From Haloprofundus halobius (lineage in GTDB: Archaea > Halobacteriota > Halobacteria > Halobacteriales > Haloferacaceae): DNA of 64,000 nucleotides. Where the stretch lies: positions 62,001 through 126,000 of the forward strand of contig NZ_CP083667.1 in NCBI RefSeq assembly GCF_020097835.1. The letters are read 5' to 3'. Below are positions 7,026-14,371 of the stretch, piece after piece (within the stretch, counting starts at the first letter, position 1; each line of letters begins with the position of its first letter). Under the pieces are notes generated by a model that searched no databases, was not told where the DNA came from, and saw only the letters and a list, made by a program, of their open reading frames with translations. A program made the translations under genes and the position numbers.

Positions 7026-8077
7026 TCACTCTGTCAAATATTTGCGCCGCTGCTCGGCCTTCTGGCGCCCCGAACGTCGGTCATAATGTTTGTCGAGAAT
7101 CTGCGCCGACGCGTTCAACCGATCACCCACCACCTCACGCGGCACGTTATTCAACCGATACGCCGTCACCCGACCACTCCGAACGTCGTGCGGGCTCCGA
7201 GACGACGGGCACTTGCACGCCTTTAGATAATACGTCGCCTCGCACTCGTCCGGATCAGGGTCGTGCGGACACTCCTCGCCGTACCAACACGGTCGAATCA
7301 CACAGTACATCAAATCTCGAATCGTCGACACCGACGCCCGACCGCGCTGAGTCGAAATAAACGGTTTCCGGCCGTGGTCGTCGGTCTTGTCGATACGTGG
7401 GCCGTCGATGTACTCCTGGACTACGTGCGCGACGAAGTCTGAGAGACTGTTCCATCGCTCGCCCTTCTCCGCATTCTTCAGCGGCGTATCCGTCTCCGGA
7501 CGGTGATTGAACTTCAGCGCCGGACCCTTCCCGTTCGTCCGAGTGCCGTCCAAGTCGAGATCCTTCAGGTCGACCCCACGGAGCACACCGACTCGATACC
7601 CCGTGTGCCACAAGAGCAGGAGTGCGACGTGATTCCGAGAGGCGTAATGATATCGCTCCAGGTAATCCAGAATCGTGGTCACCCGAGCCACTTCGAGCGT
7701 CGTATCGCTCACCGACTCGGCGTACTCACCGCCGGGAGCGGAACCTGAGTGAACAGCTCCTCGTCAACCGCGTCGATGTCCGCGAAGAAGCGGAGGAACG
7801 CCCGGAGCGTCGCAAGGTTCCCGCGAAGCGTGATGAGTGCAAGTTCCTCACCGGAGTCACGGAAATTCCCCTCGCGCCGCCACACTCGATAGGCGTAGAG
7901 ATCTCTCCCGGCCAGCTCGTTCAGATTCTCGATTTCTTCTTCCTCGCACCAGGCGACGAACGCTCTGAGTCGGTTGCGATGACCCCGGAGCGTTTGCTCG
8001 GTGATCTCGTCGCGTCGAGCGTCGAGATAGAGCTTCAGCGTCCTTTCCGGATCGAGCGGTTGGAGGTTGCCGCTCAT
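7026..8077 (-). pseudogene. XerC/D-like tyrosine recombinase (integrase), frameshifted
   Basis: Two overlapping leftward frames make one integrase. The first (8077 to 7709, 122 residues) is the SAM-like core-binding domain (LKLYLDARRDEITEQTLRGH ... LATLRAFLRFFADIDAVDEE). The second (7712 to 7026, 228 residues) is the catalytic domain with WHTGYRVGVLRGVDLKDLDL (first Arg), HDVRSGRVTAYRL (HxxR) and LDKHYDRR (nucleophile Tyr). The frames switch at VPLPAVS / GEYAESVSDTTLE, where homologues are continuous. All catalytic residues remain. The GTGA overlap could allow two separate polypeptides or a programmed shift, but a small deletion is the simpler reading. It is the recombinase of this accessory region; no att site was found. 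Confidence 0.8.
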
Positions 8078-8504
8078 GCGGAGACACCTCCGACAGTGCG
8101 ACTACTTTCGTTCCGTCCGTTATGCTTACTGGCCAGTCGATATCTCTCACGAAGTCCTCGACGACGTCGATAGTTTCTACGACGCAGCAAGCGAAGTCGC
8201 CATGTCACGGGATGGTGCAGTAGTGATTAGCGTCGACGGAGTGATCCAAAAGCAGATGGTTCGGTTCCTCGATTTTACTCCCGACAAGGTACCTCAGGGT
8301 GAACAGGCCATAGAGTATGAAGACTGGATGGGTTCGCGCCACATGAGTGCGGCCGATATGTCGGCTCGGCCCGAAGTGGTGACGACAATTACGCTCAGCG
8401 AAGAAACCGGTCGACTGACTCTTTTCGAGGGAGGAAGGCATGTCACGATGCCATACGATGAAATCCGTGATGAACAGGATATGCAAGGAGACAGCGTCGA
8501 GTAA
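8076..8504 (+). CDS. Haloarchaeal hypothetical protein, divergent from the integrase
   Basis: The protein is about 142 residues from the ATG at 8076, which overlaps the divergent integrase start by 2 nt; the start may lie further in. Content is typical of soluble haloarchaeal proteins: VRYAYWPVDISHEVLDDVDS, VVISVDGVIQKQMVRFLDF and a final TGRLTLFEGGRHVTMPYDEI. No domain is recognised. The head-to-head overlap with the integrase suggests linked regulation or a mobile-element cargo gene. Confidence 0.6.
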   Translation: MRRHLRQCDYFRSVRYAYWPVDISHEVLDDVDSFYDAASEVAMSRDGAVVISVDGVIQKQMVRFLDFTPDKVPQGEQAIEYEDWMGSRHMSAADMSARPEVVTTITLSEETGRLTLFEGGRHVTMPYDEIRDEQDMQGDSVE

Positions 8505-8781
8505 GTTCCATGAATGAACTGTAGAGGTGATAAGTGACTCGGCGTCAACACCATTTTCGTAGGCTCAGAAACGACGAGCGTGGTAAGACTGTGTGACCCT
8601 CAATTATGACGGTCTCGTGAGAGTTACTGGATATCCACACCAAAGTGTTAATTCCGACAATAACTTTCTACAATTATCCGAATACCACAAGACTCGAGGA
8701 GTGTGTTGCGTCGTTTGCTCCTCACCCTGATGATGCTTCATCAGTAGAATCGTCTACCGATAGCTGTAACCGAGACCTCCA

Positions 8782-8934
8782 ATGAAAAAGAAGTTCGTAC
8801 GCTGTAATCGGTGCGGGTATGTTTGTGTGGCGCAAGTGAAACCCGATAACAGCATTGTACTCCCAGTCATGCGTCAAGAGTGCCCAATCTGTGGCGGAAA
8901 TACGTTCTCGAAAGTCAGTCTCGCGTCGAACTGA
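8782..8934 (+). CDS. Small zinc-ribbon protein
   Basis: The 50-residue protein MKKKFVRCNRCGYVCVAQVK... has two Cys pairs, CNRCG and CPICGG, spaced as in rubredoxin-like zinc ribbons. Very small zinc-finger proteins of this kind are common and mostly uncharacterised in haloarchaea. It has its own ATG, stands 130 nt before the universal stress protein gene and is co-directional with it. Function unknown; zinc binding is inferred from the CxxC pairs. Confidence 0.72.
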   Translation: MKKKFVRCNRCGYVCVAQVKPDNSIVLPVMRQECPICGGNTFSKVSLASN

Positions 8935-9064
8935 GACCAACCTATGTATGCAGCACGCGACTTCTGTGAGTTTGTTCCGACGGGCGCGCTGAATAGAGAG
9001 CACGTCTGCGGCACGTTTCTGAGTCAAGGGAAGGTTGTTTACTGTCAGAAGCGGAGTGGCGAGT

Positions 9065-9499
9065 ATGGCCAAGCATGTTCTCGTTCCGGTAGACGTGTCG
9101 TCCAGTTCTGAGAGCGCCTTTGAATACGTCTTAGAAGAGACTCCAAGCCAGAGAATAACCCTCCTACACGTACTCAATCCAGTCACCATTTTCAACTATC
9201 CGACTGCTGAGGGGTTTGATTATGGGAAAGCTGAGAAAAACGAGCAGGAGAGACGTGAAGATGTTGAGCAGATTTTTGAGAGGTACCGTAACAAGGATGC
9301 AGCACGCAATCGGAGAATCGAAACCGCCATCGAGGCAGGAGCTCCCGCAGAAAAAATCCTTGAGTACGCTGAACGTACTGGTGTCGATCACATTGTAATG
9401 GGTAACCGTGGCCGATCTAGTCTCGAAGAAACACTACTTGGAAGTGTGGCTAGAGGTGTTCTGAAACGATCAGCTGTTCCCGTGACAATTGTCCCCTAA
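9065..9499 (+). CDS. Universal stress protein (UspA family)
   Basis: The protein is 144 residues from the ATG at 9065 (MAKHVLVPVDVSSSSESAFE). An upstream in-frame start at 9035 would add ten residues before the conserved first strand and is rejected. The C-terminal ATP-binding signature GNRGRSSLEETLLGSVARGV (G-2x-G-9x-G-S/T) is intact, so the protein is expected to be of the ATP-binding subtype. It also has the first-strand Asp (VPVD) and the LLHVLNP strand. Usp proteins are cytosolic dimers that help cells survive stress. Single gene, no operon partner. Confidence 0.93.
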   Translation: MAKHVLVPVDVSSSSESAFEYVLEETPSQRITLLHVLNPVTIFNYPTAEGFDYGKAEKNEQERREDVEQIFERYRNKDAARNRRIETAIEAGAPAEKILEYAERTGVDHIVMGNRGRSSLEETLLGSVARGVLKRSAVPVTIVP

Positions 9500-9723
9500 C
9501 AATCGGCACACCGAAGACGTACGTGCCGCCAGCTTCAGGCATCGCGGTAGCGAGTTCGCTGGCTGAAAGATAGTGGTTTCTGAGATACTTACGCATGTGA
9601 CACAGAAGGTGTGGTCCATTTCGTCATCGGAGTATAGCCAACTTCTCGCATCTCGTTGAGCACCTCATTCACTCACGTCGCTGAGAGTTGGTTCATTCGG
9701 CTCCCTGTTTCTTAGTCAGTCGG

Positions 9724-10245
9724 TTATTCTTCTATATCATTGAGCATGTGGCGGTAGACATCGAACTGTTTGTGTTCTACCTCTGTAGTCGCGAGGACAG
9801 TCTTGAGGTAACCCCATCGAGTAATAGAGACACTACTAGCGCCCATCAGAGTCGAGAGTGGAATCGGTGGTGGGTGATGGCCTTCGTTGCCGGGTGAATA
9901 GTCGACGAGTGTGAGTTTGCTCGCGTCTGCGCTGAGGACACCGTTTGATTCAACAATCGAGAGCAGTACGACTGCTTCTTCCCAGCCGTCCGTTTTCGGA
10001 TCAACGGCTTTGACTTCGCAACTCTCACATCGGGCAGCGTCCAGTATCCATCCCTCGGGCGGGTTGGTGTACCTTTCAAAAAATGGCAAATCATAGACGC
10101 GCACGATGTCATACATCACTGGCTTCCCAATCGGAATGTGAACTTCACAGAAACCACAAAGAAACGAGTTGTTACAGCCGACTCGCTCGCCATGGATGCC
10201 CCGTTTCATCTGTTCTACATCCCAGTCGGGGTTTGCACTAGACAT
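9724..10245 (-). CDS. Haloarchaeal hypothetical protein with two Cys pairs
   Basis: The protein is 173 residues from the ATG at 10245 (MSSANPDWDVEQMKRGIHGE). It carries CGFCEVHIPIGKPVMYD and, later, AARCESCEVKAVD, two Cys pairs that probably form a zinc site. The C-terminal end reads VEHKQFDVYRHMLNDIEE. That same end is duplicated about 1.2 kb away at 10925-10990, beyond the toxin-antitoxin pair, as a stranded fragment. No family name is recognised. The gene is divergent from the toxin-antitoxin pair. Confidence 0.7.
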   Translation of the reverse strand: MSSANPDWDVEQMKRGIHGERVGCNNSFLCGFCEVHIPIGKPVMYDIVRVYDLPFFERYTNPPEGWILDAARCESCEVKAVDPKTDGWEEAVVLLSIVESNGVLSADASKLTLVDYSPGNEGHHPPPIPLSTLMGASSVSITRWGYLKTVLATTEVEHKQFDVYRHMLNDIEE

Positions 10246-10349
10246 ATCTCGACGTTGAGAGAGACCCACTATAGGCTTTCTCGCATAGTGCTTTCTCCAA
10301 TGCAGGGCCTCGTGACTCGGTCATCTCGTAATAACTCTTAACAGGATGG

Positions 10350-10371
10350 ACAACATTGACAACATTGTCAA
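10350..10371. promoter_or_regulatory. Operator-like repeat at the antitoxin start
   Basis: Two tandem copies of ACAACATTG (10350-10367) overlap an inverted repeat TTGACA-acat-TGTCAA (10356-10371), whose last base is the first base of the antitoxin ATG. Binding there would block initiation, as expected for toxin-antitoxin autoregulation. Confidence 0.6.
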
Positions 10372-10559
10372 TGAGTTCCGAACACCGAATTCCGCTTAGT
10401 GAGGAACGACGCAACGAACTACGAGACCTCAAGGAAGGTGGGCAATCGTACGACGACCTGCTTGCGGAGATGATTCAACACGAAAAAAAGCGCCGTCTAT
10501 CGGAGATGTTCGACCGCTCGCTCGAAGAAGACGAATTCGTCCCCCTTGAGGACGTATAG
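10371..10559 (+). CDS. Antitoxin of a RelE/ParE-type pair
   Basis: The protein is 62 residues from the ATG at 10371 (MSSEHRIPLSEERRNELRDL). An N-terminal strand-helix-helix pattern (HRIPLSEERRNELRDLKEGG then SYDDLLAEMIQHEKKRRLSE) resembles ribbon-helix-helix antitoxins. The acidic C-terminus (SLEEDEFVPLEDV) would wrap the toxin. The stop TAG is directly followed by the toxin ATG with no gap, so expression is coupled. The start codon lies inside an inverted repeat, a likely autoregulatory site. Known family behaviour: the antitoxin neutralises an mRNA interferase or gyrase-type toxin and represses the operon. Confidence 0.82.
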   Translation: MSSEHRIPLSEERRNELRDLKEGGQSYDDLLAEMIQHEKKRRLSEMFDRSLEEDEFVPLEDV

Positions 10560-10853
10560 ATGGGCGATAGCTACCAAGTTCTACTTGGTGAACAACCACG
10601 CACGTTTCTTGCTGCCGCCGACGAGAAGACTGAGCGTATCGTCCGCGAGAACCTTGCAAAACTCGGCGACGACCCCTACCCACGACCCGGTTCGGGAAGC
10701 GGCGACAAAGAGAAACTCCCGATTGATGGCAAGGAACGGTACCGACTCCATATTGGTCGGTCCTACACGGCGTTTTACGCAATTGAGGGTGAAGCTGTAA
10801 AGGTCGTGGAAATTCTCGATATCGACACGGCACACAAACGTTACGGCTGGTAG
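10560..10853 (+). CDS. RelE/ParE-family toxin
   Basis: The 97-residue protein has the compact RelE/ParE fold pattern: an N-terminal helix pair (FLAAADEKTERIVRENLAKL), a basic middle (KEKLPIDGKERYRLHIGRSY) and a final strand pair ending VKVVEILDIDTAHKRYGW. RelE members cleave mRNA on the ribosome and ParE members poison gyrase; the RYRLHIGRSYTAFYAI strand and the C-terminal KRYGW fit RelE better. It abuts the antitoxin gene. The pair is flanked on both sides by copies of the same C-terminal coding segment (9724-10245 and 10925-10990), suggesting cassette insertion. Confidence 0.87.
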   Translation: MGDSYQVLLGEQPRTFLAAADEKTERIVRENLAKLGDDPYPRPGSGSGDKEKLPIDGKERYRLHIGRSYTAFYAIEGEAVKVVEILDIDTAHKRYGW

Positions 10854-10924
10854 TTCGACAAAAACAGGTAATCGGTGAGGAAGTGACGTAGGTGTGCGTA
10901 CCTGGTCAAAATGGTTTTCAGATG

Positions 10925-10990
10925 GTTTCTTTTCCATTTCTTTGAGCCTCTGGCGGTAGACGTCGAACTGTTTGTGTTCTACTACACATT
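10925..10990 (-). pseudogene. Stranded C-terminal fragment of the 9724-10245 protein family
   Basis: The leftward reading gives VEHKQFDVYRQRLKEMEKK, matching the C-terminus VEHKQFDVYRHMLNDIEE of the intact gene at 9724. The nucleotide match is strong over about 50 nt and fades on both sides. No start or upstream domain remains. It marks the far edge of the toxin-antitoxin cassette. Confidence 0.65.
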
Positions 10991-11036
10991 GCTGAAGCAT
11001 CAATGAAATTATTTCCCGCAATGCGAGGCGGGTAGG

Positions 11037-11497
11037 CTAGAGATTGTACTGGCTTTTGACTATCTCTGCAAGCCCCATCTCTTCGAGTTTCTCCATCGGG
11101 ACGAGCATCGACAATTGAACCACACCCGGAAGCCGAGCGATTTCGACACCTCCAGTGAACGTACAGCGTGCACGGATCTCAACCTCAGTCATATCGAGTA
11201 ACGAACTCGCTCTATCGAACGCGTTCTGTGTAGCGTCATTAATCGTCGCACCCGACCCAATAACTTGGATGGGGCCAGCATCGTGCACAGAGTCCACGCT
11301 GTATTCAGACGCAAGTCCCTCACCTGTCTCACGTTCACTGTCAGTGTATGGTTTTGCAATGTGAGGCAGGTCCTCTTCGTTTGGTAGGAGAAGCGGGCCA
11401 CCCAACTTGAGTCCTTTGATAACCTCCACTTCGAGTTCGGTTTTTCCACTCACGTCGGTCGTGTGTAGTGAGAGTTCGCCATCGCCCTGATTCGTTA
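11037..11497 (-). pseudogene. Acetamidase/formamidase, C-terminal fragment
   Basis: The leftward text from about 11497 reads QGDGELSLHTTDVSGKTELE, then EYSVDSVHDAGPIQVIGSGA, then a long helix region and PGVVQLSMLVPMEKLEEMGL. This matches the second half of FmdA-type amidases, which hydrolyse formamide or acetamide to ammonia and the acid. The N-terminal half with most of the metal and active-site residues is absent. In its place, in another frame, sits the end of a SWIM zinc-finger protein. An open frame from 11657 exists but its first 50 residues are out-of-frame SWIM sequence, so a working enzyme is not expected. Confidence 0.75.
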
Positions 11498-11677
11498 GTG
11501 TCACCGCCACGCACGACAGTTCCGCCATCGGCGACCGCCTGCATTGCAACGGCATCAAGGAGTAGGGGCCGAATCGCAACTGCCACCCGGTGTTTGCAGG
11601 CTGAGGAATACTTCGCGTCGGCTGGACACTCACAGGCAACTGGAATCCCGTCGTCAACGGTGACGTGGTACTCGTGA
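11498..11677 (-). pseudogene. SWIM zinc-finger protein, 3' part (interrupted gene)
   Basis: Leftward translation gives HEYHVTVDDGIPVACECPAD followed by AKYSSACKHRVAVAIRP and LLLDAVAMQAVADGGTVVRG. CxC...CxH is the SWIM zinc-binding pattern. The missing first part is at 13233-13363; the two join as ...HAEPTD + HEYHVTV... when the TnpB element between them is removed. The C-terminal tail of the family is also missing, replaced by the acetamidase fragment. Confidence 0.8.
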
Positions 11678-11680
11678 CAT

Positions 11681-11702
11681 CCTCGGCCCTAAAGGGCGGG
11701 GC
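11681..11702 (-). repeat. Right-end hairpin of the TnpB element
   Basis: Read leftward after the tnpB stop: GCCCCGCCCTTTAGGGCCGA, an imperfect stem-loop ending a few bases before the element edge. In IS200/IS605 elements the right end also templates the guide (omega) RNA that overlaps the 3' end of tnpB, so a non-coding RNA may be encoded here. Confidence 0.6.
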
Positions 11703-12965
11703 TTCCTACAAGGGAAGTCTCGTCGTCGGAGGTTTCAGAACTGAAGTCCCCGAGCGTCGTCTGTCGGGATTGCCGACTCTGCTCGCGGTGTCCTGTGGTG
11801 CTGTCACAAGCACTCCCATCCTGTGGCGAGTCATCGGTGTGCAGTTTCAACGCGCACCTCTCTCCCCACGGGTTGACGCGACGTGCGATGTTCACACTCG
11901 CGTTAATGTCTGCTTAATACTCCGTTACCCAACACTCGCCGTTCGTACAGCGGAACATGGCTTGGGAACTACGAGAACCGATGTGTCCGCACTCATGGCA
12001 CGTCTGACTTGTGTACGCAGGATTCACGAATCGGACACAGATGCCCGCGTCACGGGTTTTGTCCTCGATTCGACCAGTTAGTCGTGCGAACGCCCAATTG
12101 TGGAGGCGGCGATTCATCCACTTACCGTAATCCAGATGTTCACGGATGTACGACAGGTCTTCGAGAACGATAACGGGGTTCTCGAAGGAACGGGCGTACT
12201 CGACCGCCTCACGAGATGCCTTCTCGACAATATCTGTGAGAGCGTTCTGGTAGTGGTCGAATCGTTCTTGAATGCGCCACTCGGCGTCTCGTTCTTGGAG
12301 GCGACGGAGCGTCGTGAACATCTCTTTGCGGAGGTGTCGGACACGACCGCCGTCATAGATGTACGGTTGGGTTGGAGTACCGTCCCGAAGGGCACAGCCC
12401 GTCAGGAGTTTGGATTCCCCAATATCGAAGCCGATGTACGTCGGCTCGTCTGGTTCAGTTGGCTCAGCGACCTCGTACTCGACAGTGACGTGAAGCACCC
12501 AATTCGTTCGATGCTCTTGGAGTCGGAACTCTCCGACCGACACGTCGCCGTCAAGGAGGTCGTTCACAACTCTCGCTGTGCAGGATTGATGCGGAGTGGA
12601 ATCCAGAAGGCGTTGCCATGTCCTGCCTGTGGGACGCGCCAGCAGAACTCGTGTCGTCTCTCCTCGGAGTGGTCGAGACGCCATCCACGGTTCGTGAATC
12701 GAACGGGGTGGTCGTCGTTCAACTCCGAAGCGTTGTACGTGTCCCGCAGTTTCGGGACATAGTTCTTGAGAGCGTCTTTCGCGTAGGACATGAGCGTGTA
12801 CGGTGTTACAACGTCATTGACCGCTGTCTGTGTCGTCGCACCACTCTCGAACGATTCGGAGAGAGCGCGACGGTAGGTAGCCACAGTTCGTTGAAGCCGA
12901 CGCTCTTTGTGCGCCGTTGGGGGCGTGAGCGTGGCCTGCAACGTCTTGGTGGCAGTAGCAGTCAC
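11689..12965 (-). pseudogene. tnpB: TnpB, RNA-guided nuclease of IS1341 type (disrupted)
   Basis: Leftward from 12965 the N-terminal part (MTATATKTLQATLTPPTAHK ... HGNAFWIPLRINPAQREL) shifts frame near 12570 into VVNDLLDGDVSVGEF... and the RuvC-like part. GFDIGESKLLTG supplies the first catalytic Asp and VIVLEDLSYIR the Glu. CHECG and FRCTNGEC form the zinc finger. An in-frame TAA follows WVTEY, where relatives read through (an ancestral CAA is likely). Downstream, the same frame continues ADINASVNIARR, so the third catalytic Asp lies beyond the stop. With a frameshift and a nonsense codon the nuclease should be inactive. Confidence 0.85.
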
Positions 12966-13023
12966 AGTAGAATACGCGAAACCATGAAAGTTAAAACTAA
13001 CGAATTGCTAAGTATGAGTAGAG

Positions 13024-13158
13024 ATGCCGAACCTAAACATCGAAGTGAGCGACGAAGAATACGAGAAACTGAGCGAAGTAAAAGAGGCACACGGGCTGAC
13101 GTGGCGTGGACTCGTCATTCAGGGTGCGAAAGTACTGGACACCGAGGGGCCACTGTAG
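13024..13158 (+). CDS. Small TnpB-associated protein (44 residues)
   Basis: MPNLNIEVSDEEYEKLSEVK continues EAHGLTWRGLVIQGAKVLDT and EGPL. The short strand followed by two helices resembles a ribbon-helix-helix N-terminus, so DNA binding is plausible. It is divergent from tnpB (start codons 58 nt apart) and lies inside the element, before the left-end hairpin at 13191. Similar small genes often accompany haloarchaeal TnpB-only elements. Unlike tnpB it is intact here. A role in repressing tnpB or the element is inference. Confidence 0.65.
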   Translation: MPNLNIEVSDEEYEKLSEVKEAHGLTWRGLVIQGAKVLDTEGPL

Positions 13159-13190
13159 GTCGAAGGGTACTGTGTACGAACGCGATTCCT

Positions 13191-13210
13191 CCCCGTCCTA
13201 AAGGACGGGG
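13191..13210 (-). repeat. Left-end hairpin of the TnpB element
   Basis: CCCCGTCCTAAAGGACGGGG: perfect 9-bp arms and an AA loop, followed by TTTCCTC. It lies about 20 nt inside the reconstructed element edge at 13232. It may double as a transcript terminator for the 44-residue gene. Confidence 0.65.
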
Positions 13211-13232
13211 TTTCCTCACTACCGCAAGATGA

Positions 13233-13363
13233 TCCGTTGGCTCGGCGTGACTGCAGTTTCTGACGCGAATACCGCCATCACAGAGTTTGAACTCGAATGC
13301 CTCGTATTGGGCTCGTTTGACGACTCTCCGGGTTGTGTCGAGGTGTGCAAATGCATTCGTCAT
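13233..13363 (-). pseudogene. SWIM zinc-finger protein, 5' part (interrupted gene)
   Basis: From the ATG at 13363 the leftward frame reads MTNAFAHLDTTRRVVKRAQY, EAFEFKLCDGGIRVRNCSHA and EPTD, the usual start of haloarchaeal SWIM zinc-finger proteins (DNA- or protein-binding, role unknown). It is cut at the TnpB element; the rest is at 11498-11677. Its promoter region, leader L2, is still present. Translation into the element would end soon after. Confidence 0.8.
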
Positions 13364-13388
13364 GGGTTGACGAGGCACCTCTTGAGTG

Positions 13389-13420
13389 CCCCGCACCCTT
13401 CGGGGGGTGAAAAAACCCCG
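13389..13420 (-). promoter_or_regulatory. Leader element L2: T-tract plus GC palindrome
   Basis: Leftward GGGGTTTTTTCACCCCCCGA runs on into AGGGTGCGGGGC, 26 nt before the SWIM start. The 30 nt at 13381-13410 are identical to 14645-14674 (L3), a strong match for non-coding DNA. Confidence 0.55.
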
Positions 13421-13507
13421 TGGTGTTTAGCGTTACAGAGTTTTGACCTCGATAAGCCCTGTTGACCTCCCGAACGTATCCACTCCAGTCCTCTCCCCGA
13501 CCTTGAG

Positions 13508-13927
13508 TTAGTCAACGCTAGCAGGGGCACTGTCTGCGTCAACGTCGTCAAGGAGCGGATAGTCGATGTGCATCTCGATCTTGTCGAATGGAACGGCTGG
13601 TTGAATTGCGCCACCGGGACCGCCTTCTTTGAGTTCGAGGATGCCCAGTACCTCCAGATGTTTCAAGTCTGTGTGGACATCGGAGACGTCGCGGTCGACC
13701 AGTCGGGCTGCCTCACGCATACTTGAGGGTTGTTCTGTCGCGATTGCTTGAATGAGTTCGAGACGAAGTGGAGTGAGGCTATCGACGAGATCGTCGTAGG
13801 ATCCAAACTGAAGGATTGCTCGGTCATCCTCTACCGTCCCCTCACCAGCTTCTGCGTTTTGGATGAACTGCAGGGAGTCCTTACGGAGCTGTGCTCGGTC
13901 GCCGACGGTGATGTGAAGTGTCGTCAT
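13508..13927 (-). CDS. Winged-helix antitoxin/regulator (HVO_A0114 family)
   Basis: The 139-residue protein MTTLHITVGDRAQLRKDSLQ... has the HVO_A0114-type winged helix: LTPLRLELIQAIATEQPSSM, then REAARLVDRDVSDVHTDLKH (HTH), then a wing with ILELKEGGPGGA. It is the second gene of a leftward pair, 30 nt after the TumE-like gene. In this family the protein neutralises the TumE-type toxin and represses the operon. Two spaced palindromes just upstream of the pair (14282-14328) are the likely binding sites. It ends with an acidic tail (DDVDADSAPASVD). Confidence 0.85.
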   Translation of the reverse strand: MTTLHITVGDRAQLRKDSLQFIQNAEAGEGTVEDDRAILQFGSYDDLVDSLTPLRLELIQAIATEQPSSMREAARLVDRDVSDVHTDLKHLEVLGILELKEGGPGGAIQPAVPFDKIEMHIDYPLLDDVDADSAPASVD

Positions 13928-13957
13928 AGTGGTCTTGGTTGGGATTGTGATTGTAGT

Positions 13958-14272
13958 TCAGTACGACCGTGGTGGACTGCCCCCGATGGCATCCCAATAC
14001 TCGTCAGCGCTGGCCCAGAATTCGACGAGGAGTTCTTCCATACCCGGGAATTCAACGTCGGTGTCGCCGGCCGCAGTGTGGAGTTCGTGGCCCTTTGTAT
14101 CCTCGTGGGCGTTGTCGTACCGGATGAGCGTGAGATCTTCGAGCGTTCCGAGGTGAAGCGTGTATTTCCATCCGGATGGGTAGGTGTCTGTATCGGTTGT
14201 TCGCCGGATGACGACGTTTTCGACGAGTCCGGCTTCAACGTGCGTATAGCGACGTGTAAGTTCCTGGCCCAT
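13958..14272 (-). CDS. TumE-like toxin (DUF6516 family)
   Basis: The 104-residue protein MGQELTRRYTHVEAGLVENV... has the small alpha/beta pattern of TumE/DUF6516 proteins: LTRRYTHVEAGLVENVVIRR, a strand pair SGWKYTLHLGTLEDLTLIRY, the segment NAHEDTKGHELHTAAG with His/Asp residues, and a C-terminal helix MEELLVEFWASADEYWDAI. TumE is paired with an HVO_A0114-type winged-helix antitoxin in many archaea; the molecular target is not settled. The toxin comes first and the antitoxin follows, the usual order for this family. The ATG at 14270-14272 is preceded within 10 nt by the tandem palindromes. Confidence 0.82.
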   Translation of the reverse strand: MGQELTRRYTHVEAGLVENVVIRRTTDTDTYPSGWKYTLHLGTLEDLTLIRYDNAHEDTKGHELHTAAGDTDVEFPGMEELLVEFWASADEYWDAIGGSPPRSY

Positions 14273-14281
14273 CCGTTATCC

Positions 14282-14328
14282 GTTGGGATGATCCCCAACA
14301 CCAAAAGTGTGTTGGGCTGGTTCCCAAC
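14282..14328. promoter_or_regulatory. Tandem operator palindromes of the TumE pair
   Basis: Two copies of GTTGGG-N6-CCCAAC lie at 14282-14299 and 14311-14328, spaced 29 bp start to start (about three helical turns), directly upstream of the toxin gene. The identical arms and same 6-nt gap point to a dimeric repressor, most simply the winged-helix antitoxin. Confidence 0.7.
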
Positions 14329-14371
14329 ACTCTCCAAATAGACTATTGCCCACAGCCAAAGCACTCAGTAC

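Larger units (their letters stand above)
11678..13232 (-). mobile_element. IS1341-type (IS200/IS605 family, TnpB-only) element
   Basis: Edges were placed by rejoining the interrupted SWIM gene: flanks ...CTCGTGA and TGATCCG... share only TGA, so either edge can move by 3 bp; the element is 1,555 bp. It holds a broken tnpB (leftward), a divergent 44-residue gene, and a hairpin near each end (11681-11702 and 13191-13210). No target duplication beyond the ambiguous TGA is seen, as expected for the single-strand IS200/IS605 mechanism. There is no tnpA, so it is non-autonomous. Confidence 0.82.

Noticed and set aside
11665-12081. Plus-strand frame opposite the tnpB 3' end
   Set aside because: It is the complement of tnpB and its right-end hairpin; no independent coding signal.
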